The notes: generated by a model from the letters alone, not told the origin. DNA of 6,262 nucleotides from JBBRGG01 sp038240875 (GCA_038240875.1 JBBRGG010000204.1:1-6262); one strand, 5' to 3'; positions 1 to 6,084 are shown, counted from the stretch's first letter. Numbers and translations: made by a program.

Positions 1-243
1 CACCCCCCGCGCGGAATCACGTCCCCGTGAGCACCTCCTCCGCCCCGCTGGGGCGGGCTTATTCCTAAGTCATTTCTTCAACGAGTTCCGCCCGATTGTC
101 GCGAGCTTCTCCCATGGCATCAGCCTTTGGCCTCGATAGCGCCGAAGAGGCCATGCACACCGCGCCTCACTCGTTTCGTTCAACTCTCTTACGTATTGCC
201 TCTGTGGTGAACTGTCTTCGTCTCTTTCTTTCCTTCCACCAAC
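1..243. other. left-edge non-coding stretch
   Basis: No convincing gene is visible here. All three plus-strand frames are open at the left edge for short distances. One of them ends in TGA at 28-30, just before a GC hairpin, so the last ten codons of a plus-strand gene could lie at 1-30, but there is too little sequence to judge. On the minus strand, downstream of the hypothetical gene at 244-1008, two short overlapping reading pieces (120-170 and 65-154) could be a decayed gene end. The stretch 181-240 is rich in pyrimidines on the plus strand (many CTT and TCC), so the minus strand just past the stop of the hypothetical gene is rich in GGAAAG-type purine runs. Confidence 0.5.
38..63 (+). 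terminator. GC hairpin, possible terminator
   Basis: A perfect 7-bp inverted repeat, CCGCCCC at 40-46 and GGGGCGG at 50-56, closes a 3-base GCT loop. On the plus strand it is followed by GCTTATTCCT, a weak T-rich tail, so it could end transcription of a plus-strand gene to the left of the window. On the minus strand the bases after the stem (GAGGAGG) contain no T run, so it is not a classical intrinsic terminator in that direction. The stem is strong but the tail is poor. Confidence 0.4.
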
Positions 244-1008
244 TTACCCACCAGCAGCCTCTAACCACTGCGCACAATTCCACAAAATACAAGCCGCGAA
301 CGTGTCGATCTTGCCACCGATCATCGACCCCACCATTGCGTTGTGTACCAGCGTCTGCGCGTAGTGTGTCGCGTGCGATCGTTCTCGCTCGCCGCGTGTT
401 CCATTCATCGCGATCTTGGCGAACAAGTGCACACCCCACGGGTGCTGCGTCGCATTATCCGGCTGCACTTCCGCGATCAGCCACATGCAGCATCGGTCTA
501 CTCGTGCACGCACTCGCGCTACATCAATTCCATCTGCATCATTAAGCCCGCGCCATGAGAGCGCGTGCACGCCACACAATTCGGCTTGCGACCACCACTC
601 AATCCCGCGATCTCGCAGCGCAGGATACAAAGGCCCGTTGGCGTCCCAATCAATCACTTCCGAACCACGCACCAACTCATCACGCACCAACTCATCATGC
701 AGCGACCACCACGCGCGCTCTTCAGGGTCGAGCGACCCCATCGAATCACCCTTGGGCATCTCTCCCGGCTTTACCCCCAGCATCTGCGCCAGCAAAGGCC
801 GATCCACCCTCCTGCGGTTTCCCACTCCGTCCGCAAATCCCGCGATAAATACCTCCGCTGCCCTTTGCCGTTCTTCCAAACCCATCACGCCAGGCCCATC
901 TTTCCGCATGATCTCAATAGCCGCCAATGGCATCCCAGGCGTCGCAATCGCGCGCAACATCGCAATCCAATCCTCAACGGTTTCCAGCGTTCGCGGACGT
1001 TGCATCAT
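244..1008 (-). CDS. conserved-looking protein of unknown function, 254 aa
   Basis: I do not recognise a named family. The product is soluble-looking, with no signal peptide or membrane segment. It is rich in Trp and Cys: a WW pair near residue 100, a second at about 138, and a C-terminal half containing PDNATQHPWGVHLF (about 182-195) and HYAQTLVHN (about 215-223). The PDNAT-HPW block followed by an alanine-rich C-terminus ending CAQWLEAAGG resembles hypothetical proteins I recall from planctomycetes, but I cannot verify this. The frame is closed by TGA two codons before the first ATG at 1008, so the start is 1008 or the adjacent ATG at 1005. Only a weak GAAG lies just upstream. A perfect 15-bp tandem duplication encodes DELVR twice (about residues 105-114). 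It is transcribed away from the PilZ-like gene. The coding strand is G-rich, unlike the next gene. I am fairly sure it is a real gene; its function is unknown. Confidence 0.75.
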   Translation of the reverse strand: MMQRPRTLETVEDWIAMLRAIATPGMPLAAIEIMRKDGPGVMGLEERQRAAEVFIAGFADGVGNRRRVDRPLLAQMLGVKPGEMPKGDSMGSLDPEERAWWSLHDELVRDELVRGSEVIDWDANGPLYPALRDRGIEWWSQAELCGVHALSWRGLNDADGIDVARVRARVDRCCMWLIAEVQPDNATQHPWGVHLFAKIAMNGTRGERERSHATHYAQTLVHNAMVGSMIGGKIDTFAACILWNCAQWLEAAGG

Positions 1009-1249
1009 GCTTCATCATTGTCCATCGCATTGACTCAAGCGCGCGTCTTCATCAGCTTTGGTCCGATACGCCCGCACACCAATGTTTCTCACCATTTGCC
1101 TATCGCACTTTCCCCCACCCGACCCGACCAACCCGCACCTTCCAACTAGACGCCTTCTCACAACACACCAATCTCGCGCATAGCTATCTATTCCTGTCGA
1201 TGCTCTTTTACCAATTCGCATCCTCTATTGGCGTTTTACGGGAGCAATC
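1009..1249. other. divergent intergenic region, strongly C-rich
   Basis: This 241-base region separates the minus-strand hypothetical gene from the plus-strand PilZ-like gene and should carry promoters for both. By hand count the plus strand from 1021 to 1250 has 86 C and 35 G, a strong asymmetry for non-coding DNA. A poor minus-strand promoter candidate is TTGGTA (1209-1214) and TAGATA (1185-1190) with an 18-base spacer. The palindrome ATAGCTAT lies at 1180-1187. No convincing plus-strand promoter was found. A 68-codon minus-strand frame (1015-1221) is judged spurious. Confidence 0.5.
1240..1244 (+). promoter_or_regulatory. ribosome binding site of the PilZ-like gene
   Basis: GGGAG lies five bases before the GTG at 1250. 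It supports that GTG as the start over the downstream in-frame options. Confidence 0.7.
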
Positions 1250-1678
1250 GTGGCGAAGTTTGCCTCTCCTACCGATCGTCCTAATTCCAACGATCCTGTG
1301 CGGTCCAATTGGCCCACCGGTTCGCCAATTGCAGCACTCAAATCGCGCCCTCGTGGCTTTGAATTCCGCGCCGAGATCGACACCTCCGAACTCAACGAAA
1401 AAGGCTTCCCAGGCACCGCCTGGGCCTGCAAAAGCATCATGCTCAGCAAGAGCATGCTCGCCTTCATGTCACGCCGAATGATCCACGTCGGCAAGCAAGT
1501 CGTTATAGCCATCCATCGCATCGACGACGAACCCGTCAGCCTCATGGGCCGCGTCATCGAATGCGAATATCACGCCGATGGCCAGCACGTCGTGCTCATG
1601 GAATTGGTCCCAATCTCCGAGCCCGAAGTCCTCAATCAATGGACCCGCGAGCGGGCAAGAAATCGCCCCAAAGCCTGA
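1250..1678 (+). CDS. PilZ-like domain protein, degenerate c-di-GMP site, 142 aa
   Basis: The 142-residue product looks like a single small beta-barrel domain of PilZ type. A charged stretch RPRGFEFR (33-40) sits where PilZ proteins carry the RxxxR motif. A segment with MLSKSML (64-70) then AFMSRRM sits where the (D/N)xSxxG motif would be. It is followed by alternating beta-strand-like segments (VGKQVVIAIHRI, 80-91; PVSLMGRVIECEY, 95-107; HVVLMELVPI, 113-122). In classical PilZ domains the N/D and G of the second motif contact cyclic di-GMP; here both align with Met, so ligand binding may be lost. The C-terminal tail is basic (WTRERARNRPKA). No signal peptide or membrane segment is seen. The GTG start has a GGGAG ribosome site. 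The gene is C-rich on its coding strand, unlike the plus-strand genes further right. The coding call is firm; the PilZ assignment is moderate and rests on pattern recognition. Confidence 0.7.
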   Translation: MAKFASPTDRPNSNDPVRSNWPTGSPIAALKSRPRGFEFRAEIDTSELNEKGFPGTAWACKSIMLSKSMLAFMSRRMIHVGKQVVIAIHRIDDEPVSLMGRVIECEYHADGQHVVLMELVPISEPEVLNQWTRERARNRPKA

Positions 1679-1702
1679 TCCATCTCGCGAAAGCCTGATC
1701 CA
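1663..1702 (+). repeat. imperfect 20-bp tandem duplication over the stop of the PilZ-like gene
   Basis: Bases 1663-1682 and 1683-1702 match at 17 of 20 positions, with AAAGCCTGATCCA identical in both (1670-1682 and 1690-1702). The first copy contains the end of the gene (Lys-Ala-stop); the second lies just past it and repeats the same codons. It looks like a local slippage duplication. Confidence 0.8.
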
Positions 1703-1762
1703 CCAGCGCTGACCAGTTAAACCCCTTGACACCGGCCAACTGTGTGCGCACGCTTCTGGCCG

Positions 1763-2611
1763 ATGCAACTGATCACAACAACCCAGGATTTGAGAGCCGC
1801 CATCGGTGTTCCACGTGGAACTACCTTCGTGCCGACAATGGGCGCGCTGCACGAGGGCCACGCCTCACTCGTGAGACAAGCAAGCGGCCACGCCCGCGCA
1901 CACAAACTGCGTCACTCTGTGGTCTCGATCTTCGTCAATCCAACGCAGTTTAATGACGCCACCGACTTGGCTCGTTATCCAAGAACGCTCGATGCCGATC
2001 TCGCATTGTGCGAACGAGCCGGAGCGACGATCGTGTTCGCGCCAGAGGTAAATGAGGTGTATCCGAACGTACCACAGAATGGCGCAGCGGTGCAAGCTCT
2101 GATATTGCCTGAAGTTGCATACTTGCCCAAGCTTGAAGACGCGCATCGACCCGGGCACTTTGCTGGCGTGTGCCAAGTAGTTGCACGGCTTTTTGAGTTG
2201 GTGGAGCCTGCTGCGAGCTTCTTTGGCGAGAAAGATTGGCAGCAATTGCAAGTCATCCGCACGATGACGAAACTGCTTGATTTGCCTGTCGAAATCGTTG
2301 CTGGGATCACTATTCGCGAAGCCGATGGCCTGGCGATGAGCAGCCGAAATCGATTTTTATCGAGCGAAGAACGTGCCAACGCGCTGGCGATTTCACGCGC
2401 ACTGCGAAAGGCGAGTGCACACGATTCGGTCTTGTCTGCTGAGGTAGCGATGCGCGAAGTGCTGCTATCTGCTGGAGCGGCAATTGATTACGCTGTGATT
2501 CGCGATGCAGAGACACTTATGAAGTTTATCCCGGGCCGTGCCGGGCGTGCGATTATCACGGCTCGATTCGGTACGATTCGGCTGCTGGATAACTCGGCAT
2601 GGGGTGCTTGA
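1763..2611 (+). CDS. panC: pantothenate synthetase (pantoate--beta-alanine ligase)
   Basis: PanC condenses pantoate and beta-alanine using ATP, through a pantoyl-adenylate, to make pantothenate, the coenzyme A precursor, in the cytoplasm. From the ATG at 1763 the product has 282 residues, the usual length. It shows the nucleotidyltransferase signature PTMGALHEGH (24-33, with H30 and H33 as the HIGH-like pair), IFVNPTQF (56-63), HRPGHFAGV (128-136), FGEKDWQQL (154-162, K157) and the KMSKS-like MSSRN (192-196). The C-terminus GRAGRAIITARFG is typical. No panB or panD is nearby. A GTG at 1742 would add seven residues (MCARFWP), but the family normally begins at the equivalent of MQLITTTQDLR. Neither start has a clear ribosome site. 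The gene follows the PilZ-like gene by 84 bases and may share its transcript. Strand base composition changes from C-rich to G-rich inside it, near 1980. Confidence 0.97.
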   Translation: MQLITTTQDLRAAIGVPRGTTFVPTMGALHEGHASLVRQASGHARAHKLRHSVVSIFVNPTQFNDATDLARYPRTLDADLALCERAGATIVFAPEVNEVYPNVPQNGAAVQALILPEVAYLPKLEDAHRPGHFAGVCQVVARLFELVEPAASFFGEKDWQQLQVIRTMTKLLDLPVEIVAGITIREADGLAMSSRNRFLSSEERANALAISRALRKASAHDSVLSAEVAMREVLLSAGAAIDYAVIRDAETLMKFIPGRAGRAIITARFGTIRLLDNSAWGA

Positions 2612-2786
2612 TGAGGCAACCAGTGAAGTTTTGGAAGTGTGCATGGGTATGCCAGCAATCCAGCGTGTAACGCAGCACCTTTCGACGACGACCAATGGTG
2701 AGCACCCATACCATTGTGATGCGCGAAACTCGCTAGCAGAATCCAACGCGCAGTCAAGACGAATCCATTTGCATCAAGGAAGAATC
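2612..2786 (+). other. panC-gcvT spacer with small inverted repeats
   Basis: This is a 175-base gap. CAATGGT (2693-2699) and ACCATTG (2710-2716) form a 7-bp inverted repeat with a 10-base loop. A second pairing is possible between GGTATG (2646-2651) and CATACC (2707-2712), and the two are mutually exclusive. No T run follows, so this is not a standard intrinsic terminator, and no glycine riboswitch core was recognised. The frame of gcvT stays open through the whole gap, but the protein homology starts only at 2787. Confidence 0.4.
2776..2782 (+). promoter_or_regulatory. ribosome binding site of gcvT
   Basis: AAGGAAG ends four bases before the ATG at 2787. It is the best Shine-Dalgarno sequence in the window and fixes the gcvT start at 2787 against the much longer in-frame extension upstream. 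Confidence 0.85.
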
Positions 2787-3914
2787 ATGCCGCTGAAAAC
2801 TCCTCTGCATCAGTATCACCTAGACCACAAAGCGCACATGGTGGACTTTGCCGGGTGGGATATGCCTTTGTATTACGCCGGGCTGACGCAGGAGCATCAG
2901 CAGGTGCGTTCCAGTGGCGGGCTGTTCGATGTTTCGCATATGGGGCGGGTGAAGGTTTCGGGTCGGCACTCGCGCAAGTTTTTGGAGCGGCTGTGTTCGC
3001 GTAAGATCATCGACATGGAGCCGGGTCAGTGCCGGTATTCGCTGGTATGCAATGAGCAGGGCGGGGTGAAGGACGACGTGATTGTCTATCGCATGGACGA
3101 TGATGAGTTCATGGTGGTTGTGAACGCGTCGAATCGTGACAAGCTCAACGCGCACTTTGAAGCTGTACGTGCGAGCAACGATTTTGTCATCAAGCTCGAC
3201 GACCAGACGACATCCACGGCGATGGTCGCGTTGCAAGGGCCCAAGGTGATCGAGATGATCGGCAAGTTTTCGAGCGAGATACCTCGTTTGAAGAAGTATC
3301 GCTTTGCTACGAAGAATCTGATCATCTGGAAGATTGTTGTGAGCCGAACCGGATACACGGGTGAAGATGGCGTCGAAGCGATTTTCCCGGCGGGCGCGAT
3401 CGGGATGGCGATGAAGATGCTCTTGCAGCAGGATGATTCTGCGAATGCGTTGATCAAGCCAACTGGGCTTGGTGCGCGAGACACGCTTCGGATGGAGGCG
3501 GGTATGCCGCTGTATGGGCATGAGCTGGGCGAAGAGGTCAATGCGCTCTCATGTGGCGTGGACTTTGCAATTGCGCTGGATAAGGGAGCCGACGAACGCG
3601 CGGGGCCATTTATTGGGATGGAAGCGTTGTTGAAAACGCGCGAAGCTGGCGGCCCGTCGCGAGTGATGACTGGGATGACAATCGAAGGTAAGCGTTCGGC
3701 CCGCCAGGGGATGAAGATCGTGCAGAATGGGAAGGAAGTTGGCATTGTGACCAGCGGCTGCCCGAGCCCGACGCTTGGCGTGAGCATCGCGATGGGCTTT
3801 GTTGATCGTGGGCTGCGTGATGTGGGAACTTTGCTTGAGGTGGATACGGGCAAGGGGCTTTTGCCAGCGAAGGTGGTGGCGCTGCCCTTCTACAAGGCTC
3901 CGAAGCCGACGTGA
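2787..3914 (+). CDS. gcvT: glycine cleavage system T protein (aminomethyltransferase)
   Basis: GcvT takes the aminomethyl group from the lipoyl arm of the H protein, releases ammonia and passes the carbon to tetrahydrofolate as 5,10-methylene-THF. The 375-residue product has the expected length. Visible family signatures are FAGWDMPLYY (21-30), GLFDVSHMG (45-53), GGVKDDVIVY (92-101, with the conserved Asp at D96/D97), SRTGYTGEDGVE (186-197), the block RMEAGMPLYGHE (235-246), and SGCPSPTLG (323-331) leading to SIAMGF. It lacks the KGCYxGQE motif of the related YgfZ iron-sulfur proteins, so it is read as true GcvT. The H and P proteins are not in the window, so the rest of the complex must be encoded elsewhere. 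A strong ribosome site sets the start. Its TGA overlaps the GTG of the next gene by four bases, which suggests coupled translation. Confidence 0.97.
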   Translation: MPLKTPLHQYHLDHKAHMVDFAGWDMPLYYAGLTQEHQQVRSSGGLFDVSHMGRVKVSGRHSRKFLERLCSRKIIDMEPGQCRYSLVCNEQGGVKDDVIVYRMDDDEFMVVVNASNRDKLNAHFEAVRASNDFVIKLDDQTTSTAMVALQGPKVIEMIGKFSSEIPRLKKYRFATKNLIIWKIVVSRTGYTGEDGVEAIFPAGAIGMAMKMLLQQDDSANALIKPTGLGARDTLRMEAGMPLYGHELGEEVNALSCGVDFAIALDKGADERAGPFIGMEALLKTREAGGPSRVMTGMTIEGKRSARQGMKIVQNGKEVGIVTSGCPSPTLGVSIAMGFVDRGLRDVGTLLEVDTGKGLLPAKVVALPFYKAPKPT

Positions 3915-5179
3915 GTGTTATGCGACGAATCTATTTAGATAATGCGGCGACAAGCTTTCCGAAACCGCCTGGCGTGTATGAGGCGATGCTGCGATTTGGG
4001 CGCGAGGTTGGCGCGTCGCCCGGACGCGGGCACTATGCCGAATCGCGCGAGGGTGCGCGTTTGATTGGGCAGTGTCGGCAGCGGCTGTGCACGTTATTCA
4101 ATGGCGAAGCCGCGGACCATGTGGTCTTTGCGCTTAATACCAGTGATGCTTTGAATATTTGCATCAAAGGAGTTGTGCGGGCGAAGGTGCGAGAGAATCG
4201 AGCGAAGAGGATTACGCGGCCGGTACATGTGGTGACGACGGCGATGGATCACAACTCGGTGTTGCGGCCTTTGAATGCGTTGAAGGAAGATGGGTTGGTA
4301 GAGTGGACGTTGGTGGATGCGGACCCGGTGACGGGGCGGGTTGCGCCCAGTGCGGTGTGCCATGCGCTTCGAGAGGAGACAGCGCTGGTTGCGCTGGTGC
4401 ACGCGAGCAATGTGTCGGGCGTGATCCAGCCGATTGCGGAGATCGGGGCGGCGTGCCGTGCGCGAGACATTGTGTATTTGGTGGATGTGGCGCAGTCGGC
4501 GGGGCATGTGCCCATTGATGTGCAGGCGGCGAAGATCGATGTGCTCGCGTTTCCTGGTCACAAGGGATTGATGGGCCCACAAGGGACAGGTGGGTTGTAC
4601 ATTCGGCCTGCGATGGTTGGGCGAGTGGCGACGACCCGCGAAGGTGGGACGGGGCATTTGTCGGAGCTGGATGTGCAGCCGACGGAGATGCCACAGAAGT
4701 ATGAGGCGGGGTCGCACAACACGATAGGTTTGGTCGGGTTGTCTGAAGGTGTGAAGTGGTTGCTTGAAAGAGGGATCGAAGCGTGCAGGGCGCATGAAAT
4801 TGGGTTGATCGAGGTGATGATGAGCGGGCTTGTGACGCGCGGGTGCAGGATGGGAGTGGGCGAGGATCGAACAGGCGCGATGGGGCAAGTACGCTTGCTC
4901 GGGCCGACGGCGGCGCGCGAGCGGGTTGGCGTTTTTTCGTTTGTGCACGATGTGCTCACGCCTGTGGAAATGGCGATGGGGCTGGAGAGTGGGTTTGGGA
5001 TATTGGCGCGGTCGGGGATTCACTGTGCGCCGCACGCGCATGGGACGATGAGGACGATGGATAGGGTGGGTGCCATGGGGGCGTGCCGAGTGTCGCTGGG
5101 GCCTTTTGTCACGGTGGAAGATGTGGAGAAGGTGCTTGATGCGCTCGAGGCTGTGAGCGCGGTCGGGGTTGGGAGGTAA
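3911..5179 (+). CDS. cysteine desulfurase family protein (class V aminotransferase fold)
   Basis: This is a PLP enzyme of the NifS/SufS-like class, which removes sulfur from cysteine to give alanine and an enzyme persulfide. The 422-residue product opens with IYLDNAATSFPKP (7-19). It has the PLP stacking histidine in MDHNS (H114), DVAQSAGH (192-199, with D192 and Q195 for the cofactor), FPGHKGLMGPQGTGG (214-228, K218 the Schiff-base lysine) and EGGTG (244-248). EAGSHNTIG (265-273) follows, and RSGIHCAPHAH (367-377) supplies C372 as the likely sulfur-accepting cysteine. The EGGTG and PGHKG style matches the family described as TIGR01977 better than SufS or IscS, so the physiological acceptor is unknown. 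The GTG at 3911 overlaps the gcvT stop by four bases; an ATG at 3920 would shorten it by three residues. Its codons favour G at the third position (GTG, TTG, GCG). No suf or isc partner genes are visible. A selenocysteine lyase or related role is possible. Confidence 0.92.
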   Translation: MSVMRRIYLDNAATSFPKPPGVYEAMLRFGREVGASPGRGHYAESREGARLIGQCRQRLCTLFNGEAADHVVFALNTSDALNICIKGVVRAKVRENRAKRITRPVHVVTTAMDHNSVLRPLNALKEDGLVEWTLVDADPVTGRVAPSAVCHALREETALVALVHASNVSGVIQPIAEIGAACRARDIVYLVDVAQSAGHVPIDVQAAKIDVLAFPGHKGLMGPQGTGGLYIRPAMVGRVATTREGGTGHLSELDVQPTEMPQKYEAGSHNTIGLVGLSEGVKWLLERGIEACRAHEIGLIEVMMSGLVTRGCRMGVGEDRTGAMGQVRLLGPTAARERVGVFSFVHDVLTPVEMAMGLESGFGILARSGIHCAPHAHGTMRTMDRVGAMGACRVSLGPFVTVEDVEKVLDALEAVSAVGVGR

Positions 5180-5191
5180 GGCGGGCAAAGT

Positions 5192-5290
5192 GGCACAGGG
5201 GCAAAGGGGCAATGTGACGCAGGGGCACCGGGCACAGGGAACGCATGAATTAAAGGCAGTTATACAAAGAGGCACAGAGACGCAGAGAAG
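5192..5290 (+). repeat. degenerate GGCACAGRG-type short tandem repeat tract
   Basis: Units of about 8-9 bases related to GGCACAGGG recur at 5192-5212 and 5217-5239 and again as a block ending GACGCAGAGAAG at 5268-5290, separated by about 28 unrelated bases. On the minus strand the last block reads as a chain of CTCTGYG units. From memory, strings of this kind (CACAGAGRCACAGAG) are widespread between genes in many environmental bacteria, including planctomycetes, so this is probably a dispersed intergenic repeat and not a gene part. Confidence 0.6.
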
Positions 5291-5310
5291 ATAATTCAAG
5301 CGTAACGAAA

Positions 5311-5343
5311 AAATACCATAAAAGATAAAAAGGCGAGGTATTT
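5311..5343 (-). terminator. AT-rich hairpin, possible terminator for phoU
   Basis: AAATACC (5311-5317) and GGTATTT (5337-5343) are perfect 7-base inverted repeats around a 19-base AT-rich loop. Read on the minus strand, the second arm runs into TTTCG, giving six T in a row about 40-70 bases past the phoU stop. On the plus strand the stem is followed by ATTC. The stem is low in GC and the loop long, so this is a weak terminator candidate that could serve either direction. Confidence 0.4.
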
Positions 5344-5382
5344 ATTCAATCTGCGGCGGGTTGCCTGGTGTGCCGAAGTGGA

Positions 5383-6084
5383 TTAGTTCTTGGGAATTTC
5401 GATCCAGGCGGATTCGACATGGCGGACGATGCCACCTGTGGTGAGGTAGATAATTTGTTCGGCGATATTGGTGCAGTGGTCGGCCATGAGTTCGCATTGG
5501 TTAGCGAGTTCGTGAAGATGGAAGGCAAAGTCGGGGGGCATGAAGCCTGCGGCGATTTTGTGTTCGGCGTCGCGGAGAAGCGCGTCTTTGAATGCGGTGA
5601 CAGCGTGCTGAGATTGAAGGACAACTTTGGCGAGATTTGGATCGCTGCGTAAGACCGAGACGTTACTGTCGCGGAGGATGCCTACGACGCTATTGGCCAT
5701 TACGCGGAAGGTGTCGGGGTAAGGCTGCGCGTCTGGACGAAGTTGGGCGACGAGAGTTGCGACTTCGGAAGCCGAGTCGGCGATACGTTCGAGCTCATTG
5801 TTGACTTTGACAATGGTAAGGACGGTGCGGAGTTGAACGTCGGTGAGGGAGGCGCCTTGGCGGGTTGCGTCGCCCAGAAGAGAGACGGCAGCGCGTTCGA
5901 TGGCCACGTCCGCCGAATCGATGATGTCGTCGCGGATGACGACAGAGCGGGCGCGATCGGCGCTGCGCTGAAAGAGTGCGTCGAAGGCTTCTTCGAGCAT
6001 GGTTTGGACGCGTCGGCCTTGATCGACAAGGTCGTTGCGAAGTTGGTCGAGACGGGATTCAAATCCTTGCGGTGATGTAGGCAT
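5383..6084 (-). CDS. phoU: phosphate signalling regulator PhoU
   Basis: PhoU is a cytoplasmic helical-bundle protein that couples the Pst phosphate transporter to the PhoR/PhoB two-component system and represses phosphate uptake when phosphate is plentiful. The 233-residue product has the usual two-repeat architecture. The first metal-binding motif is NNELERIADSASEVA (95-109) and the second is ANQCELMADHCTNIAEQIIYL (194-214), followed by the typical TTGGIVRH. The start at ATG 6084 gives MPTSPQGFESRLDQL, which aligns with the family N-terminus and has AGAGAAG four bases before it. An in-frame GTG at 6147 would add 21 residues unlike the family. No pstB or phoB is visible in the 178 bases upstream, so linkage to the pst operon cannot be judged. 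Its coding strand is C-rich, opposite to the genes to its left. Confidence 0.95.
   Translation of the reverse strand: MPTSPQGFESRLDQLRNDLVDQGRRVQTMLEEAFDALFQRSADRARSVVIRDDIIDSADVAIERAAVSLLGDATRQGASLTDVQLRTVLTIVKVNNELERIADSASEVATLVAQLRPDAQPYPDTFRVMANSVVGILRDSNVSVLRSDPNLAKVVLQSQHAVTAFKDALLRDAEHKIAAGFMPPDFAFHLHELANQCELMADHCTNIAEQIIYLTTGGIVRHVESAWIEIPKN

Larger units (their letters stand above)
5180..5382. other. convergent intergenic region with repeats and an AT-rich hairpin
   Basis: This 203-base gap lies between the ends of the desulfurase-like gene and phoU. Its first half is G-rich and repetitive and its second half (about 5285-5350) is AT-rich. The parts are listed separately. No gene is visible in it. 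Confidence 0.6.

Noticed and set aside
565..1149. Plus-strand frames of 184-205 codons opposite the hypothetical gene
   Set aside because: They are rich in Pro, Ser, Arg and His and lie antisense to a more protein-like frame.
1015..1221. A 68-codon minus-strand frame ending just before the hypothetical gene start
   Set aside because: The translation is rich in Arg, Gly and Cys with no recognisable pattern, and the region has strong skew that opens frames by chance. A small gene cannot be fully excluded.
1726..1754. TTGACA at 1726-1731 as a panC promoter
   Set aside because: The -35 match is perfect, but at the right spacing (1749-1754) the sequence is CACGCT, which does not resemble TATAAT, and the ATG would follow almost at once.
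2584..2592. Second DnaA-box-like site (minus strand TTATCCAGC)
   Set aside because: It matches seven of nine positions, lies in the panC coding end and stands alone; with the one at 1975 it does not make an origin-like cluster.
2538..2786. N-terminal extension of gcvT into panC (83 extra residues)
   Set aside because: The frame is open, but family homology and a good AAGGAAG ribosome site both place the start at 2787, and the extension would overlap the conserved panC end.
2612..2786. Glycine riboswitch before gcvT
   Set aside because: I looked for the GGAGAG and CCGAAGG-type core elements and did not find them.
4094..5299. A 401-codon open frame on the minus strand opposite the desulfurase-like gene
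   Set aside because: It is fully antisense to a gene with clear family motifs. Its translation is a repetitive Arg/His/Pro mix, as expected from the reverse complement of G-rich codons.
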